Source of the DNA: Sarcocystis neurona
Lineage: Eukaryota; Apicomplexa; Conoidasida; Eucoccidiorida; Sarcocystidae
NCBI GenBank assembly: GCA_000727475.1
Contig: KL647292.1
Coordinates: 75,413 to 139,412, forward strand
DNA length: 64,000 bases
Direction: 5' to 3'
Of this stretch, positions 37,701-50,402 are shown piece after piece. The translations under genes and the position numbers were made by a program. How positions within the stretch are numbered: position 1 is the first letter of the stretch; every line of letters begins with the position of its first letter. The notes under the pieces are model-generated. The model was not told where the DNA came from. It saw nothing but the letters and a program-made list of their open reading frames with translations, and made no database searches.

Positions 37701-39535
37701 TATACATATTTACACATATACACATTCATTTAAGTATATTTGTATATGTCCGTTTGCGTGTAGTGGAAAGCCCGGCCCGTGGCAGACGAGCTACGAGCGA
37801 TGCAACAACAGCGCTGTTTGCAGTTGCTGATGGGCACGGAGAAGGGCACATCCACTGCAAATAAACAAAAAATGCAGCCGACGGCCACAGGATCCAGATG
37901 CAGGAGAGACACGCGCGCAGTACAGAGAGTAGTATGCAGCAGCGCTACCGACCAACTGCTACCCGTGTCTGCCACTTTCCACACCGTGAGTGCTCGAGGC
38001 TCAGAATCCGAAGCGCCACGATGATACACTCACTGTAACTTTCGTTACGCTGAAGGCGCGTCAACTCGAGGTGACGCGCTCCCCGAGACCACTCTTACAT
38101 CTAACTGTCTCGCTAGCCTAGGAGGCAGCCTACCTTCAGTACAATCGCTCAGGCGTACGTAGCTACGTGTATATACGCGGGTACGAGGATAGACGGAGGG
38201 TCGCATATTAGTTAGACACGTAAGTAGGAACCGTGCGCTCTTCCTTCGCTCTCGGTCTGTACGAGCGCGCTCGCAGAGCCAGACTGCTTATGTACCAGTC
38301 CAATTACATTAGCGTGTATGTCTGCAGACACAGACACGCGTCGCTGCGCCGGTAATACTGATTCAGCCTGCTGACACGTTGCCACAGTGAAGCAGATCGT
38401 ACTCTGCTCAACCGTAGGGCATCACTATCTCGTGGAAACTCTTGATTTTCCACGTCAGGGCGGTGGTATTCACATTATGTAGACAAATCGAAATACGGGA
38501 AAGTGTTCACACATCGAAGAGCGGCCTTCCTAGCATGTGGTAGCACTTCCGAGTTTTCTAATAAGCTTGTGTTCGCTGCTGATTGTAATAAAGGTGTTTC
38601 TCGGATATCTTCGCGTAAATCTGCTGGTGCACCACCATTCTTTCTTAATGCTTCTTATCACATCCCGCGCGTAGATCACAGATACTACTTGCGGCGCCAG
38701 CGGCCTGGATGCCAAGCTGTCTGTCGGGGTCCGTCGGCTTGGAGGCTGGACATGATAGAAGTCCGTATAGACGCGTCGTTGTATACGAATTCAATACAAC
38801 ACCGTTGGAGACTCTGTACGTGTACCTCAGAGGACAATTTGTACATGTCGGTATGCGAGATGGATCTCTCCTGTATCCAGTGCGTCCACGTGCAGACAGA
38901 CGCACGCTTTATACGGATAAACCTGTGCTTGTACGCGTCCGAACACGGATCAACACGCTTTCACACTTCAAAACAGAATACCTGCACCTGCACTTTTTTT
39001 TAGCTTTTCAACGGCAAATATGCATATTCATATGTACTGTTCGTCACTTGACGAATTTGCGTATGTAGCAGACCCCCAACTATTGCAAACGCGATCCAGT
39101 GCCGACGCGCGTCTATGTGGGAACACAAGCAAGTGCATACGTGTGTATGTCCATTGTCTTCCGTGGGACAAGACACGTGTACGCGCAACCCCAATAATAA
39201 TATGTCTGGAGGGAACGTTATGAATCGGGAGACGCGAGTCCACGTTTAAGAGTGTGTGTGTGTGTGTGTATAATTATGTTGCATGGCATTTCTCCATATA
39301 GAGCTTTCTTTGCATCCGGGTTGTAAATTTCATAAACTCCTCATGCTCAGAAAAGCAGATGTATGGGTACATGTACAAGTTATACATATTAGAGAGCTGC
39401 GGCTTTTTGACAAATGTTGCATTCTAACAGCCCCTATTGCATGTGTACCTATATTAGATCAAGTAGACGCTAAAAGGTTATTCACGCAGATGTATTTATA
39501 AACCCAGGCGCGTGTTAATTGAGAGATGGTGATTT
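34703..39535. other. Intergenic region between the ApiAP2 and CBM20 genes
   Basis: About 4.8 kb. The ApiAP2 promoter must lie at its left end, since that gene reads leftward from 34702; the CBM20 gene also reads leftward and ends at its right edge. Open frames of up to 144 codons (34850-35284, 35555-35908, +) have no recognisable domain. Bases 36450-36800 hold two overlapping frames that look like broken coding sequence. An 80-bp duplication lies at 37289-37438. Confidence 0.55.
37289..37438. repeat. Tandem duplication, 80-bp period
   Basis: GCAGCTTGCTTCC starts at 37291 and again at 37371. The following 70 bp (GACGGTGCAAATATTTGCA, then a shared TTTGTCTGCT) match with about ten substitutions. 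CAAATATTTG inside each copy is a 10-bp palindrome. It is intergenic, with no gene overlapping it. Confidence 0.92.
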
Positions 39536-42500
39536 TTATGTACCCATTCCCCAGGAGTCTTCGATGACAAACGCAGAATCTGCTGTTGAGGACTGCGTCG
39601 CCACTTTCGCAGCTACGGCCTTCTGGAGCTTTTCAGCACCTAAGGTATGGTTTTGGCCGGGCTCCCATATAACGTGCGGGCCTTCTTTGATGATGTACTT
39701 GTACTCGAAGGAGCTCGCGTCTGCGAAGTGGGAGGGACACACCACGTTATACGCATACAAAACAGGTGACGCAAACAGAGCGATACAGCACACCGGTACA
39801 GAACAGCATCGCAAAAAAAAGAGCTTATGTCTTTCGCAGATGCTGGTTGCTCGTGCCATAGACAATTAGCCTCCCGAATGACAGCTATAATGCCACCCTC
39901 CTCCACGGAGAGACACGCGCTGACTGACCACTTTAACGTTTTCAATAAGTGCACTATGCAGAGATACTGACGGACAGAGCAGAACATGTACACACGTATT
40001 GTCAACCTTACAGAGGGGAAGAGAACACAAATGATCAGAGATCCTGCTGCATTATGCATGAAGCTCTTCCGTAGCTGTGGCTACCACACACACACCTGTT
40101 GGCAAAAGCATCTTTACTGTAGGCGAATGTGCCTGATCGCTGGTCACCACAAGAAAATCTCCTCGACTAACTGTGGCCTTACAACCCCTGCGGGAGAATG
40201 ACGTTTACAAGCCGTGTACATACAAGCACACCTGTGAGCCAGTACAATGCGCGGACGTGCACACGTATACACACTCACATGTGGCTGCTGGCGCAACTCG
40301 AGATCGGCCCCTACTTCAACCTGCGCTTCCTTCACACCTGAGGCGGCCCACTATATGCCGGCACGCACGCGCACGCACTGACACATGCAAACCTATCTGT
40401 CTACCCCTCCACATCTTTACGCAGACATACGCTGACACCAGCACCTGTTCACACCTAGCGACATCCATCTCTCTGTACCTTTGTATGTATATATGTTTGG
40501 AGGTGGGCAATGCAGTGCATCGGGTGAGCCTCACATCCAGTTCTTCCTAGCTCACGAAAAAGTGAGAAACCGTGGCAGTTGTGTCAGACGGCAAGCAGAG
40601 TGTGGATCGGTGACAAAGTTAGGCGCACCGAAGGCATTTTTGTCGCCGTGTGCAGCAGCGTTTATCCTGAGGTCTACAACAAGAATCACGCAGATTCCAC
40701 AAATGTAGAGACACGTATATGTGATACATACGTGAGCAAGTAAGCGTGTTCACCTCTCTCTTTTTGTACAGCAGAGGTACTGACGCATTCAACGCTGCTA
40801 GCTCGTAAAACCTCTTTGCAGACACGCACACTGCCCCTAGTTCCCTCTAGGTTGTATTTCTATACTGCACTAAACGGTCAGCAAGCATTTTCTGTACTTC
40901 GCATGGTATCACTTCAAAGCTTACATTCTGAGAAAGAGCTTTTTTCTTACGCAGAAAGGTACGCAATAGCAACACAGGTGTTTTAAATACTGTAGCGGCT
41001 GCACCATTGCACAGTGGCACAGGTGACGTTATTCCTACGTTATTATTACCACACGAAGCTCTTCACATCTGATCCATTTCCACAGTGATTACTTCTTCGG
41101 ACCGTATACTGACATGGTTTCTTTTTTGCTTTTCGCAGGTCACTGCACCTCACTGAACATGCAATTACATCCGCTTTTTCAGGAATAAGGACATCAGCCC
41201 CTGTCGCTACCCTTACGTCCGTTTTTAGATACTGCAATTAATCGCTGACTTGTCCCTCTAGCGCGCGCTTTAGCCTCCCACGTGTGGTTGGTTGTCCTGC
41301 GTCGCACTGCGGCCTAGAAAAACTGAAACGCAGGCGAACGTTTAGGTTTATGATGGCTAACAGAATGAAGAATTGACGTCTGACGACTAACGTGTATTAC
41401 TGCCACCCTCTGAGGACGTGAGGATTTCCAAGCGTACAAGCGGACCTCTTTTCTTCTCAGGGCTATATTCTTCAGCACTTCTCTTATCCCCTTCCACAAA
41501 AGCATCGAAATACTAGCCTTAAAGTCGCTTTAGCTCCACAGGTGTAAACTTGTACCATTGCTTTCCTCGTTCTTAACTGCTGAAGACAACGGTGCAGCCG
41601 CGGTTCCCTCGGTTGGTTGCCTTCCGTCTATTTCTCAGTGCGCCGTCTCTCTGCACTATCTCCAAAGCAGCAAGAGAGAAGCATTAGCTTCCTCACCTCT
41701 TGGTAGTTTCACCTCTAGTGACCAGATGTTTCCAGCTCCCCACGTCATTGGCACGGCGCGTTCGACCGCCCACTCGCCCAGAGCGGCGTGGCTTCCCACC
41801 AAGTGCACGTTCTGTCCGAACTGTGGCGCCAGCAAAGTACAAGACGGGTTTACAGTATAGAGCTTTCACAAGGCAAGCAAGGAAGACGAAGGAAAATTTT
41901 GATCTCCCACACAACCACAGAGCACACGAAGAAAAGATAAACATATACACGAGAAAAACCACGACAAGGCCACCGCTACATACGGAGAGAATTGCAACTG
42001 CTATGCAGAATAAAGAAGCGAGGCAAGGTACACTGCAGAAAACAGGAAGGTGCCCAGGTGTCAAGAACACAAGTATGTTTTACTCTATATCACGTCCACA
42101 TACACATGTCGCTGGCAAGGGAAAGCGGCTTCTAGAAGAACAGCAGGCGACGAGTGCCGTGCATAAAGACAGATATGATCGCGACAGTACTACACCTATT
42201 CACCCGTGCAATATGCGGAGAAAGACGGAAGGAAGACCACTCTGGAACTGGGATGAATCAAACGTTCTACTAAACTTGAAAAGCTGTCACGCTGGGTTGT
42301 TCAGCTTGCGTGGGAGAAAGGCGTTTCCGAACACTTGGCTGAAGGAGGAAAAACAAAAGAAGTAGAGGGTCAGTTCCACATGCGGAAACGCAGTCGCTTA
42401 TCAACAAAGACTAGGGCAGCGAGTCACACACTCGTTGGAGGCGACTGCTGGGGGCGACGTGTGCTCTGCAGATGCCCGGTGTAAATAGGATAATAATGAG

Positions 42501-45350
42501 CAACATCTGAACATGATATACGAAGACTTGCGCGCCTTGAGATACACGGAAAAGATGAAGGATTCATCCACATATGCAGTTATAGAGGTTTCTTTCGCAC
42601 AAAGATGAAGTGGGATAGTTGAAAGGAAAAGGGATTGTCAACTGACTGTACGGGTAAGGGACGGTGCAACGCAAGACCAAACAACGAGAACAATCAGTTG
42701 TCTTGATGTGAGAACAGGAGACCACGGTGCTGAGCCCCCCAGAAACGTCGTCGCATCAGAGATATTCCATCCTCCTTCAGTATCGGCAGTACACTTCCTC
42801 CCTGCCTACCTATACATATATACACACACGCGTATACGCAGCTAAGCGGACGTCCACGTGCGCCCCAACAAATATGTAAAAACCTACATGTACGCACGTA
42901 CATGCACATATACGTATGCATGTATATATGCATGTATATGAATACACAGATGGGCGGGGTAGATACGCATGTGCATTTATACATCTTCGCACAAAGAGAG
43001 ACTTCTCAGAAGTGTCGTGCTGTCTGGTTGACATGCCATCACAACGGGGTAGATGTGCACGTGTCTGCGTTGGTGTCTCTCTATGTGAGCGTGCTTGCTT
43101 GAGATGGAGGCTGTCATCAGTTACAGGTCCAGAGCAGAACGCGAAAAAAGGAACGGCAGCCGGAGCTGCAAAGCAGAGCAGTGGAACCCCTGCAGGTGAC
43201 AGGACGACTTGCGCAAGCACAGCTGCACGAATGCGACGAGGTAACGGGAGCCACATTTCCACAGGTGTCGCCACGCAGGCACAGAGATTTGCGCACTCTG
43301 CGCAAACTAAAAACGTGGCTGCAGTACGGGTGCCTTCACTGGTGTGTACATCCGCGTCTAGACGATCATATTTGTGAACACGCGCATGCACGGGTGCACA
43401 AGACAAGTACGCATATTTATTATAACGTGAGCTAGCAGACGCATAGCTCTCTGATATACCTACGTCTACGCCTTCGCATACGCGTACACGTAGGCACACA
43501 CAGAAACACGAATAGGTACGGAGATACAGAGAAGACCGTACACCCGCGTAATTCTTGAAACAAACACACATACGTATACATTTTGAAATTTCTCCGAATG
43601 CAGGTGTATAGCGCTCCCAGTGATACGTTCGTATCTCTGTTCGCTTCCACGTGAAAGGCCTTTCCGCCTGTACCCACAGTGGTATCCTTGCTGAGGTACA
43701 TACATGCCTCTTTCATGTGAAGACACATCTCCGCAGACACAGAGAAGCACAACCACCAGGCGCACCGCGGCAAAATACACGAGCAGGTCCTTCAGGTCCA
43801 AAAGACGTCGCTTCTCCTTCTACTTTGTTGGACTCATACGAATATCTTTGATCTACACACGTGCGTGCACTTGAGGACATTTTACAGATACATCATTGCT
43901 GTTTTGACGCAGGAACGCAGCACACCACACTAAGCTAGGAAAAGCCGATACACGTATGTGCTGTTCATCAAATTTGCACCTTCGATCCAGGATGCGCTGT
44001 TTCGCAGTGCACGCTTGAACACACATGGAGGGATGTACGTGCGCACATAGACACAGGAGTTTATACACACCCACACGCGCACATATATACACATGTGTAT
44101 GTGCGTATACACATACGTCCTCGTCTGCGCGTATTTGCGTGTAGTAATTTAGCATCGTACGCATAAAGATGTATCTATGTAAATTATTCTACCGATGTGG
44201 ATGGTGCAACATTCTGCACGAATTCAGACATAAGCAGCGACCGGCGCGTCTCTGTCCCCTTTGGGTGGCCATTATCGCGGCTGATCGCTGGACGTCTGTC
44301 TGTGAATCGAAGCGGTACCCACGCAGGAAGTAGACATATACATCGGTTATATGTATATCGGTATATACGCATATAGATAGTACAGGTGTCTACATATACC
44401 GCCGTGTAGACACGCGTGGACGTCTTTGTGTTGGCGGCTGGCCTCTGCTGCTGACGCATGTGCAGGATACGAATTGGCCGATGCTGAAGCGTACGAAGTA
44501 GACGTATCCATGTAGGTGGGCAGGACATATGTGTGTGTGCATGTATCTGTGTATGTCTGTATGTGTGGACGTGCGTACGCACGTACGTATGCGTATACGC
44601 ATCTGTTTACACAGATACCTTGACTAGTAGTTCGCTGCTTGTGCACCTCACACTTACGCGCGTGGGGCAGTTAATTTTGAATATGGCACGTTGCGCGGCC
44701 TCTTGTCTTTCTTTCCGCATGACTTCCTCAAGAGCATTCTGATAAATCTGTACATTTCTTTCCTGCAGGCGCTGTTTATACTTTTCCCTTATTCTCAGTT
44801 TTTCTTCGGGTGTGGCTGGGGGTCGTGGCTGCTGCGGACTGGTGGCCTGCAGGCCCTGCATACTCTCGCTGTCGAGCGGTGTCCCTCCCCTCGATGTTTG
44901 CCGTTGCTGCGGGTACTGCTCATGGTGGTACTGCTGCTCTTGAAAATGAGACTGCTGCTCGCGCTGGTGAGCTTGCTGCTGATGAAGCAGCTCCTGAGCA
45001 TGCAGCTGATGCTGCGTCCGGTCGTGTGCTTCGTTAAACCTGGGCATGACGGGTGCAGCTCGTAGAAGACCACCAGCAGCAGACATAGAGGCACCAGGGA
45101 CGCCGAGAGACACCCGCACAGCACCGGCACCGTAAGAGGGGGAAAAGGAAGTAGCGGCAGCAGAACCGAAGAGGGAGGGTGCACCAGCACCGGCACCAGC
45201 GCCCGGAACAGCACCTGCAGGCGAATTCCCAGTGGGCGGCAGCCGGTGTGGCTGCGCTTCCGGCGAGCTGCCAGCCACAGCGTGTTTCTCCATATGTGCT
45301 TCAGGTGAGACGTCACAAGAAGGAACAGCGGAACTGGAAAACAGAGACAT
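39536..45350 (-). CDS. Gln-rich protein with C-terminal CBM20 starch-binding domain, three exons
   Basis: Exons 45350-44658, 41820-41697 and 39720-39536 sum to 1002 nt, 333 codons plus TAA. CBM20 domains bind alpha-glucans; coccidia store amylopectin, so a role at the starch granule is likely but inferred. The domain spans residues about 221-331 and is cut by both introns. Joined, it reads AIFKINCPTR|FGQNVHLVGS, then HAALGEWAVERAVPMTW, SLEVKLPR|DASSFEYKYI, VIWEPGQNHTL and FVIEDSWG. The two tryptophans typical of starch-binding site 1 are present (W248 in LGEW, W291 in IWEPG), with N296. Residues 1-120 are Ala/Gly/Pro/Ser-rich, 125-165 Gln/His-rich, and 185-220 a charged helix (LRIREKYKQRLQERN). 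No phosphatase or kinase domain follows, so it is not an obvious laforin or glucan dikinase. A GTACAT donor at 39543 could allow further exons. Confidence 0.87.
39721..41696 (-). other. Intron 2 of the CBM20 gene (1976 bp)
   Basis: The donor is CCAAGAG|GTGAGG and the acceptor, after a pyrimidine tract, CCCACTTCGCAG|AC, phase 1. The split codon makes the Asp in LPRDASSFEYKY. No other gene-like frame is seen inside. Confidence 0.88.
41821..44657 (-). other. Intron 1 of the CBM20 gene (2837 bp)
   Basis: The donor is a perfect ACGCGC|GTAAGT (minus strand) and the acceptor TGGCGCCACAG|TTC, phase 0. The join gives KINCPTRFGQNVHLVGS, a canonical CBM20 start. The intron is full of alternating CATATACGTGTG-type DNA (42820-42960, 44030-44130, 44330-44620). 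A 221-codon plus-strand frame overlapping the acceptor is treated as spurious. Confidence 0.88.
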
Positions 45351-45530
45351 AGTCTATGTACGCACACTCGTGTGTAGACGGCTCGTCACATACATCTTGC
45401 TATACGCAGACATCTTCGACTTGAGAACTCCATGCCGCCTAGTTGGGATTTCTCCCTAGCCACGCGGTTGAGCGGTGAACGCGAGAGGAAGTATCTCAGA
45501 AAGGAAAACACACAACGTGTTCTCAGTGTG

Positions 45531-45561
<31 letters not shown>

Positions 45562-47762
45562 GTATACACGTACAGCCAAGGGAAGACGTATGTACGTGCA
45601 TACCTGAAGCGTGGTTGTGAACCCTACCTGATGCATATGCACGTGTAGATATGACAAACTACAGCACATGTTGATGTACAAACATGAGGTGGTTGTTTTG
45701 AAGTTTGCCCCTGGCGCACGTATCGCCCGCCACGAAGACGGCTACGCTGAATGGGTTACGTCCCATGAAGTGCATATCTAAACGTACATTCACATTTCGA
45801 CGACGAAGTAACGACAAGTCTACGCGACCACACAAGCTAAATAGGACGCAGTCATTGAAAAAAGGGAGGTGCTGGTTACGAGGGGGCCGGGACATCGACG
45901 TATGGATACGGATACGCGAAGAGCAGACAGGTGGTAAATGTGCAAGCACTTTCATGCCGGGTAGCGCACGAGTCTCATTAGACGGCTGTGATACAGGAGT
46001 GACGATAAAAAACAGCTGGCGTTCTAGTCGTGGAGGGCTGGTGCGCGTGAGGAGAGAAAAATTGTGGCACGCCGAACCTTGCTTCCGGGAATTTGATAGC
46101 AGTTACCGTGATGAAATACGGATGGCAAGAACACTACGCGATTTCCTAGTACCTGTTTCTCCTGCATTGATAAACAACGGTCCTCCCACTTGTTCAAGAA
46201 CAATGTACAAGAAGTAGAATTCTATATGAAGTTATTCAGTGTATTTTCTCCCTCTCACACTATCACGTGCGAGAGCGCGGGCGTCACCGACGGTCAGCAA
46301 GTCGCTACCGCGTGAGCTGTTCACTCGTCGTCAGCTGCATACGAGGAGAAACTGTGACACTTTTTGTGCCTTCGAACCGAATGCAAGCAGAGATTAAATT
46401 CGAGAGATCCGGAACGTCGACGTGAAGCCCGGGCTGCGTGGGGGGTGCACGACGGTAAATGCCTGTGTGCACGCCACACACATCCGGCTAGCTGTTCCTG
46501 TCGGCGTCGCGCCGAAAGTTTTTGGCGCTGTTACCGGTTGCGACAGAACGTGAGAAGAGGTACAAAATATACGCACTCACAGGTCCACGCCTTCTAGGAC
46601 TAATACGCTTATCAAGTACTGCTGAACGCGCGTGAGCATGTGGTTGATACGCTTGACGTGGGAGACAGCAGTAGCTCAGTCCGCGTCAAAGTGTATAGAA
46701 CACCCAGGTTCAGCCCGGTCATAAACTACGTGTCCCGTCGTTCTCGTCCCTGAAAACGTCCTACCCAGATGAGACAAATACGTGCTTACTGGCGCATTTT
46801 GACGAGGAGTTAACAAGAAAAACGCCTCCATGGCCAAGAGACAGCTTACTCTTGGATATAATACTGTCGATCACCGTTATCTTTGCACAACTTTGTTCCC
46901 TCCTCGGGGTGGCTTCACATTCGTACATGGTACAACCACACAAAAAACATATCTCCTGTAGAATCAACGTGGATTCCTTTAACAGGTTTTGGACTCTTTG
47001 CAAACACCTAAAGCCCGAACAGTAGCATTCTCCAATCATTGCAACGATATAGCTGTTGGGAAAACATTCGTCACCACATGCAGTAAATAACGTAACATAA
47101 AGCTTTTCCTTCACATTTTATTCTTGTCTTTTTCAGCTAGTGTCTCTTTTCAAGCAATCCTGCCACAGCTGCATTGCACAACCTGTGTGCAACGGTTCAC
47201 TTTCTCAGCCTCTAAACACCGACACACTCCTACGCAGATATGATTCGACCGCAGAATGCTCAAGTGGCTGTTCTACGTATGAGAAAGACGTGCCACACTT
47301 ACCCCACCACCTCTTATATGGAAGTCAGTACTTAAATCTGACTTCCTGTACTGTGAGGGTTCCCCTCCAAACTTAAACCTTGTAAACAAACATACGGATA
47401 CGGACGCAAACAGCATGTGTACGTAGCATGCAAGCGCAATTACACTGCTACCTTACGTAAACGTAGGGATCCTTAAAAACGTGTTTACATACATTCAGTG
47501 CATCAATTATTAACCAGTAAACCCTCGTACGTGCGAAAGAAAAAGACTCAAACGGTACTAGCTTTGTTGTTGTCCAAAAAGCATGCATTTCATCCTTGAG
47601 AACGCGAGGATTTCTGACAGCCGCACTCTCAAAACTGTGTATCCTTCGTAGTCTTACGGCTCTCGAGGTAAAGGGCCCTGCAGCTTGTGAAATCTAACCC
47701 AGCCACATGAAGCACCGTTCCCATGTTGTGCACTTGCATGTATTCCCTCCTGCTTGGAGAGC

Positions 47763-47796
47763 GGCACACAGGTACCCGAGTGGGTACCTGTGCGCC
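47763..47796. repeat. Hairpin-forming inverted repeat, 15-bp arms
   Basis: GGCACACAGGTACCC, a four-base loop GAGT, then GGGTACCTGTGCGCC. The arms pair over 15 positions with one A-C mismatch. It lies far from any identified gene; no function is implied by position. Confidence 0.95.
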
Positions 47797-49469
47797 ACTC
47801 TTGATCTGCGTATCCGCTTACGATGCAACGTCACAGACCGTTACAAATGCAGTTCTTCCGAATCTCATAATGACTGACAATGGTCCTCAAGCAACGTCCG
47901 ATTTCTTGCGGTATAGTGCTACACGGGCGTATGATCCCTGTTCTGAATTACACTTTCTTTTCTAATGCTGTAAGAAGAGGACAGCAGTAGTAATAGTAGT
48001 AGTGGCTGTGATAGTATCAGCCTATGCGGTGAAGAAAAACCACAGGAGCAGTATCATCCATACGAGGATTGCTCATCCTACCATCGGCATCGGCGATGTC
48101 GCGACATAGTTTACCCTGCCGACTTTAATTCCGGAATACTCGGAATGACGAATAACTTCCCACTTCACGTCCCAGACGAAGAAGTCTGTATCCCTCGCTT
48201 CTCTCCGCAACTGTATTTAGTACACACATATTTACACAGGTGTGGCAGTGTGTCTACACCGTAGCTTCGCACACCGTGTGCCCGACGTATGGTGTCAGTC
48301 GGTGTTGGCCCCGTGCCATGCGCATCAAGTGCATATATTAAGCTCCCAGCTCCGAAACAGATCCTTACCCAATTATTACCATCCACTGAAAGAACTTTGA
48401 GACTTTGAACCTGCCTAAAATTTTTTGCGCATCCGTGTAGAAGCAGTCGGCGTGGCTCCAATCTCCAGAGGACACGGCAGCTCTCAGTTCAACCAAAGGA
48501 GTTGAGGGCATAGAAGTAATGCGAGCCGCACCAAAAACTGACGAGCAGTCTGCGCGTTGATGTGCGATAAGGTAAGGGAAAAACGGTAGAAGCAAGGTAA
48601 AGATGCCTGTGCAAGTGACTTGTGCAGACACCACGTAGTGCATGTACACCAAATGCTTGTACGTGACAGGACTGGGTGAAATGTTCCCTGATGATTCTTT
48701 GTGGAATAAAAGGGATCATGCAGTAACTGAAGTCAGCAAAGAACGGAAAGTCGCTTCAAATAAGGATCTTTCCTCCGACAGAAAATTCGCTGGTACAGGG
48801 ATGCAAATATCCTAGGATCTACCACCATAAACAGCTCTGCACACGTGACGAAGAAAAGAGAGAAGAGTTTGCGGAACGGATCCTGCTTCTTGAACGGAGA
48901 AAATCTATGTTTCAGAAAGAGTCAAACCAGAGTTGCGGACAAGAAGGTGAGTGTGAAACACGACGAAATGTATGATTCCCCAGAGGCGAGGGACATTTTT
49001 CAAAAGAGAACCCCCCTGTCGCGTGAAGTGACACGCGCATAAAATGGCAGAACCGCACAGGACTTGAAGCGCCAACAGGCAAGCGATACGTAGAGGACGG
49101 TCGCTACGACAGAAGTGAGGTGCATGGTTGGATCTAGATATATACTTTTGGCATGCAAAAAGACAGAAAGGAAGGATGTCGCAGGGAACAGGCAGGGCAG
49201 AAAGCTTCCTGGTATGTAGGTGGGGAGCGGCGCATGTAGGTTACGGCTGATAGTGACAAGGACATGGACAACATTGGCAGTGAAGAGATGCATCTCTTAC
49301 ATGGGATCACGAAGAGAACAGACTTCCAAGGACGGCAAAATACAAAGAATACCTTTAAACCTGTGACTACGAAACGCGGTATACAAGGACGATTGCCGCA
49401 ACAATGGCAACACAGATTTTGCATTAGAGGCTGAAGTTGGGCACCCAGAGTGACGAGGAGCTAAAGTGA

Positions 49470-49690
49470 AGAGCACATCTGTGTCCGTTGTAGCTCCAAG
49501 GCTGGTTAGGACAGTGAAAGGCTCAAAGCAGCCTCATCTCCCCGCTCCGAAAACACTAATGAAAAAATCCCCCGACGCACTACTGTGTCACTTGTAGCGC
49601 CACGACTCACTGGAAAAGTGAAATATACAGAGCAGCCTTACCTCCCAGCTGTTAAAACACTAACGGAAAACTTCCCCGACGCACTACGGG
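49470..49690. repeat. Diverged tandem duplication, 104-bp offset
   Basis: CAGCCT and CCCGACGCACTA recur 104 bp apart (for example 49571 and 49675). Both copies keep a similar peptide in one plus frame, VAPRL...KQPHLPAPKTL and VAPRL...EQPYLPAVKTL, ending SPDAL and FPDAL. The first copy hits a stop soon after PDAL; the second runs on to 49788. This could be an exon duplication in an unrecognised or decayed gene. Confidence 0.75.
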
Positions 49691-50402
49691 CTCAACCTGT
49701 CTGGAACCTCGGCGCCCGAATTTCCCTTCCACGAGACAGCGTAAAGAATGTGGGGGCAAATCTTCGTCTGTTTGTCTCTTCAGACTGAGTCGAATGGCTA
49801 CTGCTGTGTGACGTCTTTTTCCTTATAATTCAGTGCACAACGAGCACGGAGAGAATAGCGTAGAAAGAGCAGCCACTGGCTACGTATGTCAAAAGCCCTT
49901 CTGCGGGGAGACTGCAGCATGTTGTTGTGATTCTTTCCTTACTTTTGAGCGAGAAGAGAGCACGTGGACACGGCCTTCTTCACGCCCCATAAAACATCTT
50001 GCAAGCGTGACACTAAAGCGCAACTGGGTTCTTGTGGAGTAACAGCGGCTAATTATTCCTTGCTGACATATTCATTATTCCCCTTCGCGAAAATTGCTTG
50101 GGGATGGTGAAGAACGAATGTGCAAGCGTTTGTGCGTGCGCAGCTTTCGCACCATCACGAATTCAACGCATCGTGTTTAGTAAGAGGAATTGGCAGTTTG
50201 CTCAGGTCTCAAAAAGCCGCACGTTTTACGTTCGTTCTTCCCACTCTGGCTCTTAATGTGCGTCGTGAAGATAGAGTCTTTCAAGCATCTCCGTGAGGTC
50301 CGCATTCCTTACGCCCTGCTGCGTGACGGAATTTTCTTTCCGAACGTAATACAGACCCGCTGGTCCGAGTGTCTACTGTAATCCTTTTACAGACGCTATA
50401 AC

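Larger units (their letters stand above)
45351..50402. other. Intergenic region with no identified gene
   Basis: About 5 kb. It includes a TATATA stretch (45532-45560), a strong hairpin (47763-47796) and a diverged duplication (about 49470-49690). The 170-codon plus frame at 45705-46217 and shorter frames at 48845-49042 and 50190-50381 have no domain or splice support. The promoter of the CBM20 gene should lie near 45351-45700. Confidence 0.5.

Noticed and set aside
41700..42365. 221-codon plus-strand frame
   Set aside because: It runs antisense to the CBM20 exon at 41820-41697 and its intron, with no domain and no start support.
43704..43819. A minus-strand segment with a membrane-like stretch (LLVYFAAVRLVVVLLCVC) considered as exon 2 of the gene starting at 45350
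   Set aside because: The CBM20 continuation at 41820 is in the correct phase and completes a known domain; this segment has a weak acceptor and no homology.
46645..46730. AGTAGCTCAGT followed by CCAGGTTCAGCCC, resembling tRNA A and B boxes
   Set aside because: The B box is altered (GGTTCAGCC), and no cloverleaf with a plausible anticodon arm can be drawn.
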